A DNA stretch of 64,000 bases from Verrucomicrobiota bacterium (GCA_025457615.1 JALOTZ010000008.1:25550-89549), one strand, 5' to 3'; positions 16,874-25,994 are shown, numbered from the stretch's first letter. Notes: generated by a model from the letters alone, not told the origin. Made by a program: numbers and translations.

Positions 16874-16889
16874 GAAAGAGAGAATTGCT

Positions 16890-18884
16890 ATGCCTGACGA
16901 GAACCAACAGCAACCACCACAACCGAACCCCGAGCGCAAGACGCTCGACGACCGGGCCAGGATGACCGAGTTGGAGCGCCTCCGGCACTCGTGCGCCCAC
17001 GTCATGGCCACCGCCATCCTGCGCCTGTGGCCCGACGCGCAATTTGCCTACGGGCCGCCCGTCGAGAACGGGTTCTACTACGACCTCGAATGCTCGCACC
17101 GCATCTCGCCCGACGATTTCGAGCAGATCGAGGCGGAGATGAAGAGGGAGATCAAAGCCAACAACCCCTTTGAGAGAATCGAGGTCAGCCGCGAAGAGGC
17201 GCAAAGAGACGCAAAACGCGGGAGGCTTGGCGGGTTGACCGAGAGGCCCAACAACCCGAGCAAGTTCAAGCTGGATCTCCTCCAACAAATCCCGGAGGGA
17301 GAAAAAATCTCCTACTACAAGAACGGCGACTTCATTGACCTCTGCGCCGGACCGCACGTGATGCGCACCGGCAACATCGGCGCGTTCAAGCTCACCACGG
17401 TGGCCGCCGCCTACTACAAGGGCGACGAGAAAGGTCCGCAGCTCCAGCGCATCTACGGCACCGCCTTCAAGAACAAGACGCAGCTCGACGAGTATTTCAA
17501 GATGCTCGAGGAGGCCAAGCGCCGCGACCACCGCAAGATCGGCGCGGAGATGGGACTGTTCGCGATTGACCCGGAATACGTCGGGCCCGGCATGCCGCTC
17601 TGGCTGCCCAAAGGCACGGCGATCGTCGAGGAGCTGGAAAAGCTCGCCAAGGAAACCGAGTTCGCCGCCGGTTATGTCCGCGTCCGCACCCCGCACCTGG
17701 CCAAGGAAAAGATGTACCTGACCTCCGGCCACCTGCCCTACTATGCCGAATCCATGTTCCCGCCCATGACCCTGCTCGAAGGCGAGGACATCGCCCGGCG
17801 CCCCGTTCTGCGGGAGAAGTTCCAGGAAGATCTGCACTCCGGAGCGGTCCTCACGCCTGAGAAAATCGACGCCTTCATCGAGAAGGCGTACCACGTCTTC
17901 AAGGCGGAGGGGTTGGAGGGGGATCGTTACTACCTCAAGGCCATGAACTGCCCGCATCATCACCGCATCTTTGCGGCGGAACCGCGCAGTTACCGCGATC
18001 TGCCGTTGCGCATGGCGGAATACGGCTGCTGCTACCGCTACGAGCAGTCGGGCGAGTTGTTCGGCCTCATGCGCGTGCGTTCGCTCAACATGAACGACGC
18101 CCACATCTACTGCACCGAGGACCAGTTCGCGTCCGAGTTCCGGGCAGTCAACGACATGTATCTGAAATACTTCAAGATTTTCGGCCTGGAGAAGTACCAG
18201 ATGCGCTTCAGCACGCACGCGAAGGAGGGCCTGGGCAGGAAATACGTCAACGAACCCGAGCTCTGGCTCAAGACCGAGGACATGGTCCGCCGCGTGTTGC
18301 AGGAAAGCGGCATCCATTACGTCGAGGTCGCCAACGAGGCGGCGTTCTACGGGCCGAAGATTGACGTGCAGGTGTGGAGCGCCATCGGACGCGAATTCAC
18401 CATCGCCACCAACCAGGTGGACTTTGCCGTGCCCGCGCGCTTCGGGCTGCAGTACAAGGACCGCGACAACACGATGAAGACGCCGCTGTGCATCCATCGC
18501 GCGCCCCTCGGCACGCACGAGCGGTTCATCGGCTTCCTCATCGAGCATTACGCCGGCAACTTCCCGCTCTGGCTCGCGCCCGAGCAGGTCCGGGTGATGA
18601 CCATCGGCGAGGACCAGGCGCTGCTGGATTACGCCCAAGGTATCATCAACGAACTCCGCGCCCACCAGGTGCGTGCGGAGGCCGACTTTAGTCACAACCC
18701 CATCAAGGCCAAGGTGGCCGAGGCCGAGAAAGCCCGCGTGCATACCATGCTCGCCATCGGCCCCCGCGACAGGGAGGGCGGCAACGTCAGCGTCCGGCTC
18801 CACAGCCAGGGTCACGTGGGCGCCCGGCCGAAGGACGAGGTGATCCGGGGGATCGTCGAGGCCATCCGGGATCGCCGGACGTGA
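16890..18884 (+). CDS. thrS: Threonyl-tRNA synthetase lacking the TGS domain
   Basis: A 664-residue class II synthetase that charges tRNA-Thr. It begins almost directly with the editing domain (HSCAH, His33/His37, then GPPVENGFYYDL), so the N-terminal TGS domain of about 60 residues is missing. Catalytic motifs include YYLKAMNCPHHHRIF and LMRVRSLNMNDAHIYC with the zinc-binding Cys/His set. The anticodon-binding domain occupies the last about 110 residues. An extra segment of about 40-45 residues sits before AMNCPHH. Residues 104-119 (QRDAKRGRLGGLTER) are an insert matching a dispersed DNA repeat. The ATG at 16890 has an AAAGAGAG site 7 bases upstream. Expression is probably controlled by the upstream attenuator. 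Confidence 0.93.
   Translation: MPDENQQQPPQPNPERKTLDDRARMTELERLRHSCAHVMATAILRLWPDAQFAYGPPVENGFYYDLECSHRISPDDFEQIEAEMKREIKANNPFERIEVSREEAQRDAKRGRLGGLTERPNNPSKFKLDLLQQIPEGEKISYYKNGDFIDLCAGPHVMRTGNIGAFKLTTVAAAYYKGDEKGPQLQRIYGTAFKNKTQLDEYFKMLEEAKRRDHRKIGAEMGLFAIDPEYVGPGMPLWLPKGTAIVEELEKLAKETEFAAGYVRVRTPHLAKEKMYLTSGHLPYYAESMFPPMTLLEGEDIARRPVLREKFQEDLHSGAVLTPEKIDAFIEKAYHVFKAEGLEGDRYYLKAMNCPHHHRIFAAEPRSYRDLPLRMAEYGCCYRYEQSGELFGLMRVRSLNMNDAHIYCTEDQFASEFRAVNDMYLKYFKIFGLEKYQMRFSTHAKEGLGRKYVNEPELWLKTEDMVRRVLQESGIHYVEVANEAAFYGPKIDVQVWSAIGREFTIATNQVDFAVPARFGLQYKDRDNTMKTPLCIHRAPLGTHERFIGFLIEHYAGNFPLWLAPEQVRVMTIGEDQALLDYAQGIINELRAHQVRAEADFSHNPIKAKVAEAEKARVHTMLAIGPRDREGGNVSVRLHSQGHVGARPKDEVIRGIVEAIRDRRT
17198..17220. 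repeat. Single-arm CGCAAAG repeat inside thrS
   Basis: The sequence GCGCAAAGAGACGCAAAACG matches the tandem units of the intergenic dyad repeats. It lies in frame in thrS where homologues run directly from the SREEA helix to the next strand, so it accounts for about 15 extra residues in the editing domain. It appears to be a repeat arm captured in coding DNA. Confidence 0.5.
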
Positions 18885-19149
18885 TTGGAAGCGGGCGAGG
18901 GAGATCGGCGAAAGGAAACTGGAAGCCCCAAGCGCTGGCCGTCACCCTTCCGGCAAGAGCCCCCTGGAGGAGGAACAGGAGGGTCGGGATTCCGGGCTGC
19001 CCCTTGGCGGTTTCCATCCTGTTCATCCTGTCTCCAGACCAAGCCCCGCCTGAAGACTTCACCCACTTTCAATCGCATCCGCCCTGCCCGCTCCTCCATG
19101 ATTTTCATTTGCCGACGCCCGGCGAGTGGCTATACCGCCGGTGCGCAAC

Positions 19150-19656
19150 ATGAAGACACCGAAGAAGACAACGCCCCGGGTGGGCATCCTGATGGGCAGT
19201 GACTCGGACTGGCCGGTGATGAAAAAGGCGGCCGAGGCTTGCGCCGAGTTTGGAATCGCCACCGAGGCCCGGGTGATTTCCGCCCACCGCGATCCACACG
19301 GACTCGAGGAGTATGCCTCCTCGGCCTACAAACGCGGCTTGCGCGTGATCATCGCCGGCGCCGGCGGCGCCGCGCACCTGCCGGGCGTCACCGCCGCGTT
19401 CACCACCCTGCCTGTGATCGGCGTTCCCATTGAGAGCAAGTCTCTCAAGGGCCTGGATTCCCTGCTCTCCATCGTCCAGATGCCCCCCGGCGTGCCCGTG
19501 GCCACCGTGTCCATCGACGGCGCCCGCAACGCCGGTCTTCTGGCGATGCAGATCCTGGGCATGGACGACGCGGGTCTCCAGAGCAAGCTGATGGCGTTCA
19601 AGGAACGGCTGGCCGCCGAATCCCGCGCGAAGAACGAAACGTTGCAGAAAGGGTGA
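19150..19656 (+). CDS. purE: N5-carboxyaminoimidazole ribonucleotide mutase
   Basis: A 168-residue purine biosynthesis enzyme converting N5-CAIR to CAIR. Class I PurE features are present: [13 protein letters not shown] at about 18-30, the catalytic His-Arg in VISAHRDP, and [12 protein letters not shown] followed by [20 protein letters not shown] and the C-terminal [12 protein letters not shown]. The residue after SAHR is Asp where Thr is usual (SAHRTP), a small oddity at the active site. No purK is next to it. The ATG at 19150 is preferred to one 8 codons upstream. The 265 bp between thrS and purE hold no gene, only a CATCCTGTT-type direct repeat near 19015-19033. Confidence 0.92.
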   Translation: MKTPKKTTPRVGILMGSDSDWPVMKKAAEACAEFGIATEARVISAHRDPHGLEEYASSAYKRGLRVIIAGAGGAAHLPGVTAAFTTLPVIGVPIESKSLKGLDSLLSIVQMPPGVPVATVSIDGARNAGLLAMQILGMDDAGLQSKLMAFKERLAAESRAKNETLQKG

Positions 19657-19771
19657 AACCCGATCTCGGGTCCCTTTGCGGTCGTGGCCGGCGCTGGTGG
19701 GTTTTGGGAACGCCGGCTTGGGCTGGCACAGGGCGTCGTTCGTGGCGGTCGCGAACTCCCAGTCAAACAGT

Positions 19772-20000
19772 TCAAGCCACGGTCTTTTCACGCCGCTTCT
19801 TGAGACTGCGTTTGATCTTCTGGGGCGTGCCGAGGCGAACTTCACGATGATTGGGGACGGGAACCGTGGTGCTTCCGGCGGGAGTCTGCCGCTGCATGAC
19901 GACGTGGCTGCCTCGCTGGCGCACCTGCTGGAATCCTTCCGCCGCCAGGATGGTGCGGACGTCGCGTCCACGGCTCGGGGAGGGCGGCCGGCGAATCCAT
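19772..20000 (-). pseudogene. HicA-type toxin remnant
   Basis: The minus strand encodes GRDVRTILAAEGFQQVRQRG, SHVVMQR and TTVPVPNHREVRLGTPQKIK, the double-stranded-RNA-binding-like fold of HicA mRNA interferases including the key His in RGSH. The only plausible ATG (20000, MDSPAALPE) is in another frame; one base change near 19975 would join them, so the gene looks frameshifted. No hicB antitoxin is adjacent. It is divergent from dus. The tail KKRREKTVA may also be altered. Probably a dead orphan toxin. Confidence 0.55.
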
Positions 20001-20040
20001 CGTGCACGGACGCGGCTGCGTCGGTATAGTGGCTCCAACG

Positions 20041-21144
20041 ATGCACTTGGGCCGGCTCGAACTGAGTTCCAACCTGTTTCTCTCGCCCCTGGCGGGTTAC
20101 ACCAACCTGCCATTCCGGCGCGTGGTGCGGGAGCTCGGCGGGGTGGGCCTGTGCACCACCGACCTCGTCAACGCCCGTTCGCTGATCGAGCGCCGGCCCA
20201 AGGCGCTCAAGCTGATCGAGAGCCATCCCGTGGACCGTCCGCTTGCCGGGCAACTGTTCGGGTCTGTCCCTGAAGAGATGCGGGATGCGACCCAGATGCT
20301 TGAGGCCATGGGGGTGGATTCCGTGGACATCAACATGGGATGCCCGGTGAAGAAGGTCTGCAAGGTGGGCGGCGGCTCGGCCATGATGGCCGATCTCGAC
20401 AAGACCGCCGCGCTGGTTGCCGGCATGGTCCAGGGCGTAAGGATTCCTGTGACCGCCAAGATGCGGCTCGGCTGGGACGACGCGAACATTACCGCGCCGG
20501 ATCTGGCCCGGGCGCTGGAGGACGTGGGGGTGGCGGCGATTTTTGTGCATGGCCGGACGCGGGAGCAGGGCTTTTCCGGTCGGGTGAACCTGGCTGGCAT
20601 CCGCGCGGTGGTGGAGGCGGTGAAACGCATCCCGGTGATTGGCAACGGGGATGTCACCTCGCCGGAGGCGGCGCGGGTGATGATCAACGACAGCGGCTGC
20701 GCCGGGGTCAGCATCGGACGCGGGGCATTCTACGATCCCTGGATTTTCAAGCGGACCCGGCACTACCTGGACACGGGTGAGTTGTGGCCCGAGCCGGACT
20801 TTGCCGAACGCATCCGCGTGTTGCGCCGGCATTTCGAGTTGATGGTGGAAGTGTTCGGCGAGGAGCTGGGCTGCCGGATGTTCCGCAAGGTGGCGCCCTG
20901 GTATGCCCGGCAGTTCGGTCCCGCCAGCCAGTTCAACAAGCAGGTGGTGCGCGTCAGCTCGCGTCAGGACTTCGAGGCGGTGCTGGACAACTATCTCCCA
21001 TGGCGCGCGCAGTTTCTCGAGGGGGACGGCCATCTGAAGCCGCAGTTCCGGCCAGCGCCGATGATCGCCTCCTTCATGCGCAACGACATTCCGGACGCAC
21101 CGAGCGCCATCCCGGTCCCCAAGGGGCCGGTGGAAGTCTGGTGA
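20041..21144 (+). CDS. dus: tRNA-dihydrouridine synthase (DusB/NifR3 type)
   Basis: A 367-residue flavoprotein that reduces uridines in tRNA D-loops. The FMN TIM barrel starts with LFLSPLAGYTNLPFRRVVRE. The active-site Cys is in NMGCPVKKVCKVGGG, and VTAKMRLGWDD, FVHGRTREQGFSG and IPVIGNGDVTSPEAARVMI follow in the family order. A helical C-terminal domain closes the protein. The ATG at 20041 is the first at the conserved N-terminus. The exact subfamily (A/B/C) is not resolved, but the CPVKK form favours DusB. Confidence 0.92.
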   Translation: MHLGRLELSSNLFLSPLAGYTNLPFRRVVRELGGVGLCTTDLVNARSLIERRPKALKLIESHPVDRPLAGQLFGSVPEEMRDATQMLEAMGVDSVDINMGCPVKKVCKVGGGSAMMADLDKTAALVAGMVQGVRIPVTAKMRLGWDDANITAPDLARALEDVGVAAIFVHGRTREQGFSGRVNLAGIRAVVEAVKRIPVIGNGDVTSPEAARVMINDSGCAGVSIGRGAFYDPWIFKRTRHYLDTGELWPEPDFAERIRVLRRHFELMVEVFGEELGCRMFRKVAPWYARQFGPASQFNKQVVRVSSRQDFEAVLDNYLPWRAQFLEGDGHLKPQFRPAPMIASFMRNDIPDAPSAIPVPKGPVEVW

Positions 21145-21152
21145 GCCAACGG

Positions 21153-21260
21153 TCAGGCCAGCAGTCGAAAGACGGCCAGCAGAAGCAACCCGACGGCCAC
21201 CGTGACGGCAGCCGAAACCACCCCCTGCCAGATCGGTTTCAGTGTTCCAAGTCGTTGCAT
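21153..21260 (-). CDS. Small single-helix membrane protein candidate
   Basis: A 35-codon frame starting MQRLGTLKPIWQGVV, followed by a hydrophobic helix rich in Val, Leu and Ala and a C-terminal Arg-Leu-Leu-Ala. It has the positive-inside pattern of a bacterial small membrane protein. It follows dinG on the same strand by 57 bp. A GGAG lies 13 bases before the ATG, further than ideal. No homologue is known to me; it could be chance. Confidence 0.35.
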   Translation of the reverse strand: MQRLGTLKPIWQGVVSAAVTVAVGLLLLAVFRLLA

Positions 21261-21317
21261 GGCTCGGACCGAGCTCCTGCTCGCTCCATAGGGAGGACGC
21301 ACGAAGGGGCTCGCCGG

Positions 21318-23462
21318 TTACACCACGTCCATCGGGCACTTGGGCAGGGCCTCGAGAAAGACCCGGCCGTATTGCTTGGTCAGGATGCGCGGATCCAACA
21401 CCACCACGATGCCGGTGTCGGTCTTGGTGCGGATCAGGCGCCCCACGCCCTGGCGGAACTTGAGCACGGCTTCCGGCAGGGAGAATTCCGAGAACGCATT
21501 GCCGCCGCGCGCTTCGATCGCCTCCAGCCGCGCCTCGATCAGCGGATGATCCGGCACGGCAAAGGGCAGGCGCGTGATGATCACATTGCTCAGGGATTCC
21601 CCCGGCACGTCCACCCCCTGCCAGAAGCTGTCCGTGCCGAACAGCACGGAGTCAACGTCGTCCTTGAACTTCTCGAGCATCACGTTGCGGGGCGTGCCGG
21701 TGCCCTGGACGTGGCACTCGACGCCCAGCTTGTCGAAGAAGGGCTGCATGCGTTCGCCCAGTTCGAGCATCAGCTTGTAGCTGGTGAACAGCACGAACGC
21801 TTTGCCGTGCGTCAACTTGATGAAATGCTTGATCCGCCGCTCCAACGCCTCCGCATAGTCCGGCTCGCGCGGGTCCGGCATCTTGCCCGCCACGTACAAC
21901 TTCATCTGGCGCTCGTAATCGAACGGCGTGCCCACTTGAAGCTGCCGGGCGCTTTCCGCCCCCACCCGACGGGTGAAATAGTGCAGCGCCGGCGTTCCGC
22001 CTGCTTCCGCTCGCGGGGAATCAGTCCGGCCTGCGGTCCGGGGACCGGGCGGCAGGCGGGACGCCTGCGCTGCGACCGCGTTGGCGGCCTTCACCCCGAG
22101 GGTGGCACTGGTCATGATCACGCTGGTGTTGCCACTGAACAGGCGCCGGCGCAGGAACTCCGCCACATCCACCGGCGCGGCATTCAGCGAGAGGTTGCGC
22201 TGCGTCTTGCCGGAGCGTTCCACCCAGTACACATGCTCCTCCGCCCGCTGCCCCAGAAACTCGACAATCTCGGTCCGCAGGTCGGCCAGGCGCCGGTTGC
22301 ACTCGACCAGTTCGCCGCCCATCTCGCTGTCCTCGCTCAGCTTGATCAGGTCGCCCACCGCTTCGCGCAAGCGCTGCAGCGGCAGGGAGACCGTGTCCTC
22401 GACCAGTTCCGGACGCCGGATGCGCAGCTCCTTCCATTGCCGCGGTCCAGCCGGCCCGGCGGCCGGTCGCCGGCCCGCGTTCTGGTTCAACTGATCGCAC
22501 GCCTCCTCGACCTGGGCGAAGAAGCCGTCCGCCGCCTGCAACAGGTCGGATACGAGTTGGACGGCCGGGCCCTGTCGGAGCGTGGCCAGGATGCCCTTCT
22601 CGGTGCGCGGGTTCCACAGGCGGTTGAGGTTGTAGCGCAGTTGTCCGCTGGAAACGCTCAGGCCGATGTGTTTCGAGGCCACGTTCTCCATCTGGTGCGC
22701 CTCGTCGAAGACCACGAAGTCGTTCTTGAACAGCACCCCGCCCTCCGTCTCCTCCTCGATGGCGCCAAGCAATGTGAAGAAGAGCGTGTGGTTCAGCACC
22801 ACGACGTCCGAGGACAGGATGCGGTTGCGCGCGCGCTGGAAGAAGCAGACGCCGTGTTGCTTCCCGAACTCGCTGGGGTAACCGCACTTCTTGGGCGAAC
22901 AGAGTCCGCGTTCGGAACACACCTGGTCCCAGACCTTGGGATCAGGCTCGAGATCCAGGTCCGACAGGCTGCCGTCGCGGGTGGTCCTGGACCATTCCCA
23001 GAGGCGTTTGAGTTCCTCGGTCTCGGACGAGGTGAAGAGGCTTTGGGCCTGGTGCATGGCCTTTTCGAGCCGCCGGGTGCAGAGATAATTCTGCCGGCCC
23101 TTGAGCATCGTGTAGGTGAATTTCACGGGCAGCACCCGCTCGAGCATCGGCAGGTCCTTCTCGGTGAGCTGTTCCTGGAGGTTGATGGTGTGGGTGGAGA
23201 TGACCGCCTTGCGGCGGTGTTGGACGGCAAACAGGATGGCCGGGATCAGGTAGGCGAGGCTCTTGCCCACACCGGTGCCGGCTTCCACCGCCAGGTTTTC
23301 GCCCCGGGCCAGCGCCCGCGCCACCGCCACCGCCATCTCTTGCTGCTGCGGGCGATACTCGAAGTTGCTCGCCTTGGACAGCCGGCCCGTGGGGGAAAAG
23401 AACTGCTCGACCTGTTCCACCAGGTCCGAGCCGGCCGGCTGAATATCCACAGGCCCAATCAC
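21318..23462 (-). CDS. DinG/YoaA-family ATP-dependent DNA helicase
   Basis: A 714-residue XPD-like superfamily 2 helicase that unwinds DNA 5' to 3'. Walker A is EAGTGVGKSLAYL at about 60-72. The iron-sulphur cluster cysteines lie between about 130 and 215 (NYLCTRR, QVCSERGLCSPKKCG, GVCFFQ). The DEAH box is FVVFDEAHQMENV, and the last motifs are GTDSFWQGVDVPGESLSNVII and RQGVGRLIRTKTDTG. Between about residues 464 and 493 the protein carries an insert (ASRLPPGPRTAG through AEAGGTPAL) encoded by a palindromic repeat; homologues run straight through here. The rest is intact, so it may still function. Confidence 0.9.
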   Translation of the reverse strand: MIGPVDIQPAGSDLVEQVEQFFSPTGRLSKASNFEYRPQQQEMAVAVARALARGENLAVEAGTGVGKSLAYLIPAILFAVQHRRKAVISTHTINLQEQLTEKDLPMLERVLPVKFTYTMLKGRQNYLCTRRLEKAMHQAQSLFTSSETEELKRLWEWSRTTRDGSLSDLDLEPDPKVWDQVCSERGLCSPKKCGYPSEFGKQHGVCFFQRARNRILSSDVVVLNHTLFFTLLGAIEEETEGGVLFKNDFVVFDEAHQMENVASKHIGLSVSSGQLRYNLNRLWNPRTEKGILATLRQGPAVQLVSDLLQAADGFFAQVEEACDQLNQNAGRRPAAGPAGPRQWKELRIRRPELVEDTVSLPLQRLREAVGDLIKLSEDSEMGGELVECNRRLADLRTEIVEFLGQRAEEHVYWVERSGKTQRNLSLNAAPVDVAEFLRRRLFSGNTSVIMTSATLGVKAANAVAAQASRLPPGPRTAGRTDSPRAEAGGTPALHYFTRRVGAESARQLQVGTPFDYERQMKLYVAGKMPDPREPDYAEALERRIKHFIKLTHGKAFVLFTSYKLMLELGERMQPFFDKLGVECHVQGTGTPRNVMLEKFKDDVDSVLFGTDSFWQGVDVPGESLSNVIITRLPFAVPDHPLIEARLEAIEARGGNAFSEFSLPEAVLKFRQGVGRLIRTKTDTGIVVVLDPRILTKQYGRVFLEALPKCPMDVV
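21984..22072. repeat. Palindromic repeat inserted in frame in the dinG-type gene
   Basis: Two inverted 21-bp arms, at 21984-22004 and 22052-22072, match except for a few bases and are separated by 47 bp. The core of an arm reads GGCGTTCCGCCTGC. The 89-bp element keeps the helicase frame open and adds about 30 residues. Half-like copies occur at about 12706-12726 and at 48290-48306 (start of hsdS), so this is a second dispersed repeat family in the window. Confidence 0.6.
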
Positions 23463-23561
23463 GGGACGAGCAGTATGCGCCGCGGTCCATGGCGTGGCGA
23501 TGCAAAAGCGGGTTGTTCCGCGCGCGCCAATCCGTCACCCTCGCCTGCAACCGACCGTAGC

Positions 23562-25097
23562 GTGACCAACAGGCCTGACACCTCCACCGCGCATCCGCCC
23601 CGCCCCGCCGGCGGATGGGTCCTGTTAGGCTTGGCGACGCTGGCCCTTTTCATCGTCCGGGTCACCGGCCCCTCCAACCTGCTGGACAACGATCAGGAAC
23701 GGCCGGCGGCCTATGTGATGGATGCCGTCCTGCACGGACGTTGGTGGTGCCAGACCGATTGGACCGGGGCCATCATGTCCAAACCCCCTTTGTTCACCTG
23801 GCTCGCGGCACTGGCGACGATCCCCGTGGGTCACGCGAACCTCGCCTCGCTCTACTTCCCCTGCCTGGTCGCGGTCGGATTGACGGTGGGGTTGATCTTC
23901 GGGTTCGGACGCGGCCGCTTCGGCTGGGCGGCGGGTTTTCTGGCTGCGCTCCTTTATCTGGCGTCGCCCTCCGGCGTGAAACACATTGCGCTGGCGCGAA
24001 CGGACGCGCTCTTTGCGGCGACCATCGCGCTGACCGCGCTGTTGGGATACCGTGCGTGGACGCGGGGCCGGGGTTGGTTCTGGTTCTGGCTGGCGGCCGC
24101 TCTGGCGACACTCACCAAGGGGCCGCTGGGGGTTGTGCTGGGGGCGACGGGCTTGCTGGCGATCCTCTGGGAGCACTGGAGTGCGGGCCAGGCGGCGCGC
24201 GCCGGAGCGGCATCTGTGCCTTCTCCAAGGGCTTCGGGCAGGTGTGGGAGATCGTCAGTGGCAGACCACCTCGGTGGGCTGGTCCTGTTCTTCGGGATCA
24301 CGGCGGGCTGGTTCTGGCTGGCGTACCGGCAGGGCGGACAGCCGTTCATCGACAAGGTCATCGGACGCGAGCTTGTCGGACACGTGGTGAGCAACGAGCA
24401 TGGGGTTTTCGGTGCGGGCCTGGTGAAAGCCCCGCTCTACTGGCTGTCGCGCTTCCTGCCGTGGAGCCTGCTGGCGATGATGGGTTTGTGGCGGGTGGTG
24501 AAGCGCCCGGCGACGGTTCCTGAGGAACGACGCTTCGAACGCTTTCTGTTCTGCTGGATCGTGGGCGGACTCGGCGTGTTCGCACTGGCGACCCATCAAC
24601 GCGGAGACCTGCCGCTGCCGCTCAACGCCCCGGCGGCGCTGCTGGCCGGACGCGAACTGGTGCGGTGGCTCAACCGTTGGGAGCCTGCCCGACTGGTCCG
24701 GCGCAGCCTCGGCGCAGTCACCGCGGCGCTCGCGCTCTACGCCCTTTACCTGCACACCGGCTTCGCCAACACCTGGGAGGTCCGGCAATCGGAAGCGGTG
24801 GAAGCGTTCGCCCAACAACTGTCCCGTCAGCCCTCGCTTCCCCGGTTGCTCCACGTGGATAGTCCTTACGCCCTGCAGTTTCACCTCAACGCGATGGATC
24901 GCCTGGTTTCCCTCGACACTGCGGCTGCGGAACTCAAGTCGGGCTCGCCCTGCGCCGTGGCGGTGCAAGACGCGGCCCGACTGCAAGACGCCCTGGGTGA
25001 TGCGGTCACGCTTTACGAGTGGGGCAACTGTCCTGGCAGCAAAGAGGGCTCCAGCGTCACCGTGCTCTCGAACCGGCCCCGCTCGCCCGGCTGGTGA
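23562..25097 (+). CDS. ArnT/PMT-type membrane glycosyltransferase
   Basis: A 511-residue GT-C glycosyltransferase with about 10-12 membrane helices, which moves sugars from lipid-phosphate donors at the periplasmic face of the inner membrane. The first periplasmic loop has the acidic motif in LLDNDQERPAAYVMDAV followed by SKPPLFTWLAAL, as in ArnT-like proteins. After the membrane part there is a short C-terminal soluble region (from about 400). The GTG at 23562 is chosen because it gives a compact cytoplasmic N-terminus; an ATG at 23475 is possible. Divergent from the helicase gene. Acceptor (lipid A, protein or glycan) unknown. Confidence 0.82.
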   Translation: MTNRPDTSTAHPPRPAGGWVLLGLATLALFIVRVTGPSNLLDNDQERPAAYVMDAVLHGRWWCQTDWTGAIMSKPPLFTWLAALATIPVGHANLASLYFPCLVAVGLTVGLIFGFGRGRFGWAAGFLAALLYLASPSGVKHIALARTDALFAATIALTALLGYRAWTRGRGWFWFWLAAALATLTKGPLGVVLGATGLLAILWEHWSAGQAARAGAASVPSPRASGRCGRSSVADHLGGLVLFFGITAGWFWLAYRQGGQPFIDKVIGRELVGHVVSNEHGVFGAGLVKAPLYWLSRFLPWSLLAMMGLWRVVKRPATVPEERRFERFLFCWIVGGLGVFALATHQRGDLPLPLNAPAALLAGRELVRWLNRWEPARLVRRSLGAVTAALALYALYLHTGFANTWEVRQSEAVEAFAQQLSRQPSLPRLLHVDSPYALQFHLNAMDRLVSLDTAAAELKSGSPCAVAVQDAARLQDALGDAVTLYEWGNCPGSKEGSSVTVLSNRPRSPGW

Positions 25098-25196
25098 GAC
25101 CGATTCTCGAGAGGAATCCCCGGATCGGTGGGCTGTACTGGGCGCAGCCCGGGCATCCCGGCGCCCGGACGTTAAATGCCGGCCTCAGGCTCCCAC

Positions 25197-25994
25197 TCAG
25201 GCCCCGCTGGCCGGCTCGGACGCTTGCATCCCCATGATCTGGTAACCGCCGTCCACGTAAAGCACCTGGCCGGTGATGGCAGCGCTGCCGTCGCTGGCGA
25301 GGAAAACGCCGGTGGCGCCCAGTTCCTCGGGGGTCACGTTGCGTTTGAGCGGGGCGTGCTCCTCGTAATACTTGAGCATGGCGCTGAAGCCGGAGATGCC
25401 CCGCGCGGCCAGGGTGTTCACGGGGCCGGCGCTGATGCAGTTGACGCGGATCTTGCGGGGACCGAGGTCGTAGGCGAGGTAGCGCGTGCTGGCTTCGAGC
25501 GACGCTTTGGCCACCCCCATCACGTTGTAGTGCGGCACCACCTTCTCGGCGCCGTAGTAACTCATGCCCAGGATGCTGCCGCCGTCGGTCATCAACGGCG
25601 CGCCCGCCCGGGCCAGGGCCACCAGCGAATAGGCGCTGACATCGTGGGCGATCCGGAAAGCCTCGCGGCTGGTGTTGACAAACCGGCCCTCGAGCGCGTC
25701 CTTGGGCGCGAACGCCACCGAGTGCAGCAGGAGATTCAACCGGCCGAACTTCCGGCCCACCTCGTCAAAAACGCGGGCAATGTCCTCGTCCTTGGTGACA
25801 TCGCAGGGGGTGATCAGGGTGTCGGCACCGAAAGCTCCGGCCAGTTCCTCGACGTTCTTTTGCAGGCGTTCGCCTTGATAGGTGAACGCCAGGGACGCAC
25901 CTTCCGCCGCCCAGGCCTGGGCGATGGCCCAGGCAATCGAGCGCTTGTTGGCGACCCCGAACACGATGCCCGTCTTGCCGTCGAGTAATCCCAT
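25197..25994 (-). CDS. fabI: Enoyl-[acyl-carrier-protein] reductase (NADH)
   Basis: The last reductive step of type II fatty acid elongation. The 265-residue short-chain reductase has [19 protein letters not shown] as its nucleotide-binding region. The FabI-type catalytic pair is Tyr156 and Lys163 in YNVMGVAK (YxxxxxxK). Also visible are [14 protein letters not shown] and [18 protein letters not shown]. The ATG at 25994 is right at the conserved N-terminus. FabI-type residues suggest triclosan sensitivity, but this is only inferred. Confidence 0.94.
   Translation of the reverse strand: MGLLDGKTGIVFGVANKRSIAWAIAQAWAAEGASLAFTYQGERLQKNVEELAGAFGADTLITPCDVTKDEDIARVFDEVGRKFGRLNLLLHSVAFAPKDALEGRFVNTSREAFRIAHDVSAYSLVALARAGAPLMTDGGSILGMSYYGAEKVVPHYNVMGVAKASLEASTRYLAYDLGPRKIRVNCISAGPVNTLAARGISGFSAMLKYYEEHAPLKRNVTPEELGATGVFLASDGSAAITGQVLYVDGGYQIMGMQASEPASGA

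Noticed and set aside
16515..16889. A T-box riboswitch ahead of thrS
   Set aside because: No T-box consensus or specifier stem was seen; the Thr-rich leader peptide and competing hairpins explain the region better.
16587..18815. A 742-codon minus-strand frame opposite thrS
   Set aside because: Antisense to a full-length, motif-rich thrS; its translation is rich in Val, Leu, Arg and lacks any domain. It arises from high GC.
19105..21339. A 744-codon minus-strand frame across purE, hicA remnant and dus
   Set aside because: Spans three independent genes antisense and contains no family motif.
20784..23500. The long upstream extension of the glycosyltransferase frame (total 1437 codons)
   Set aside because: The first about 926 codons are antisense to the helicase and out of frame with dus; only the part from 23562 is conserved.
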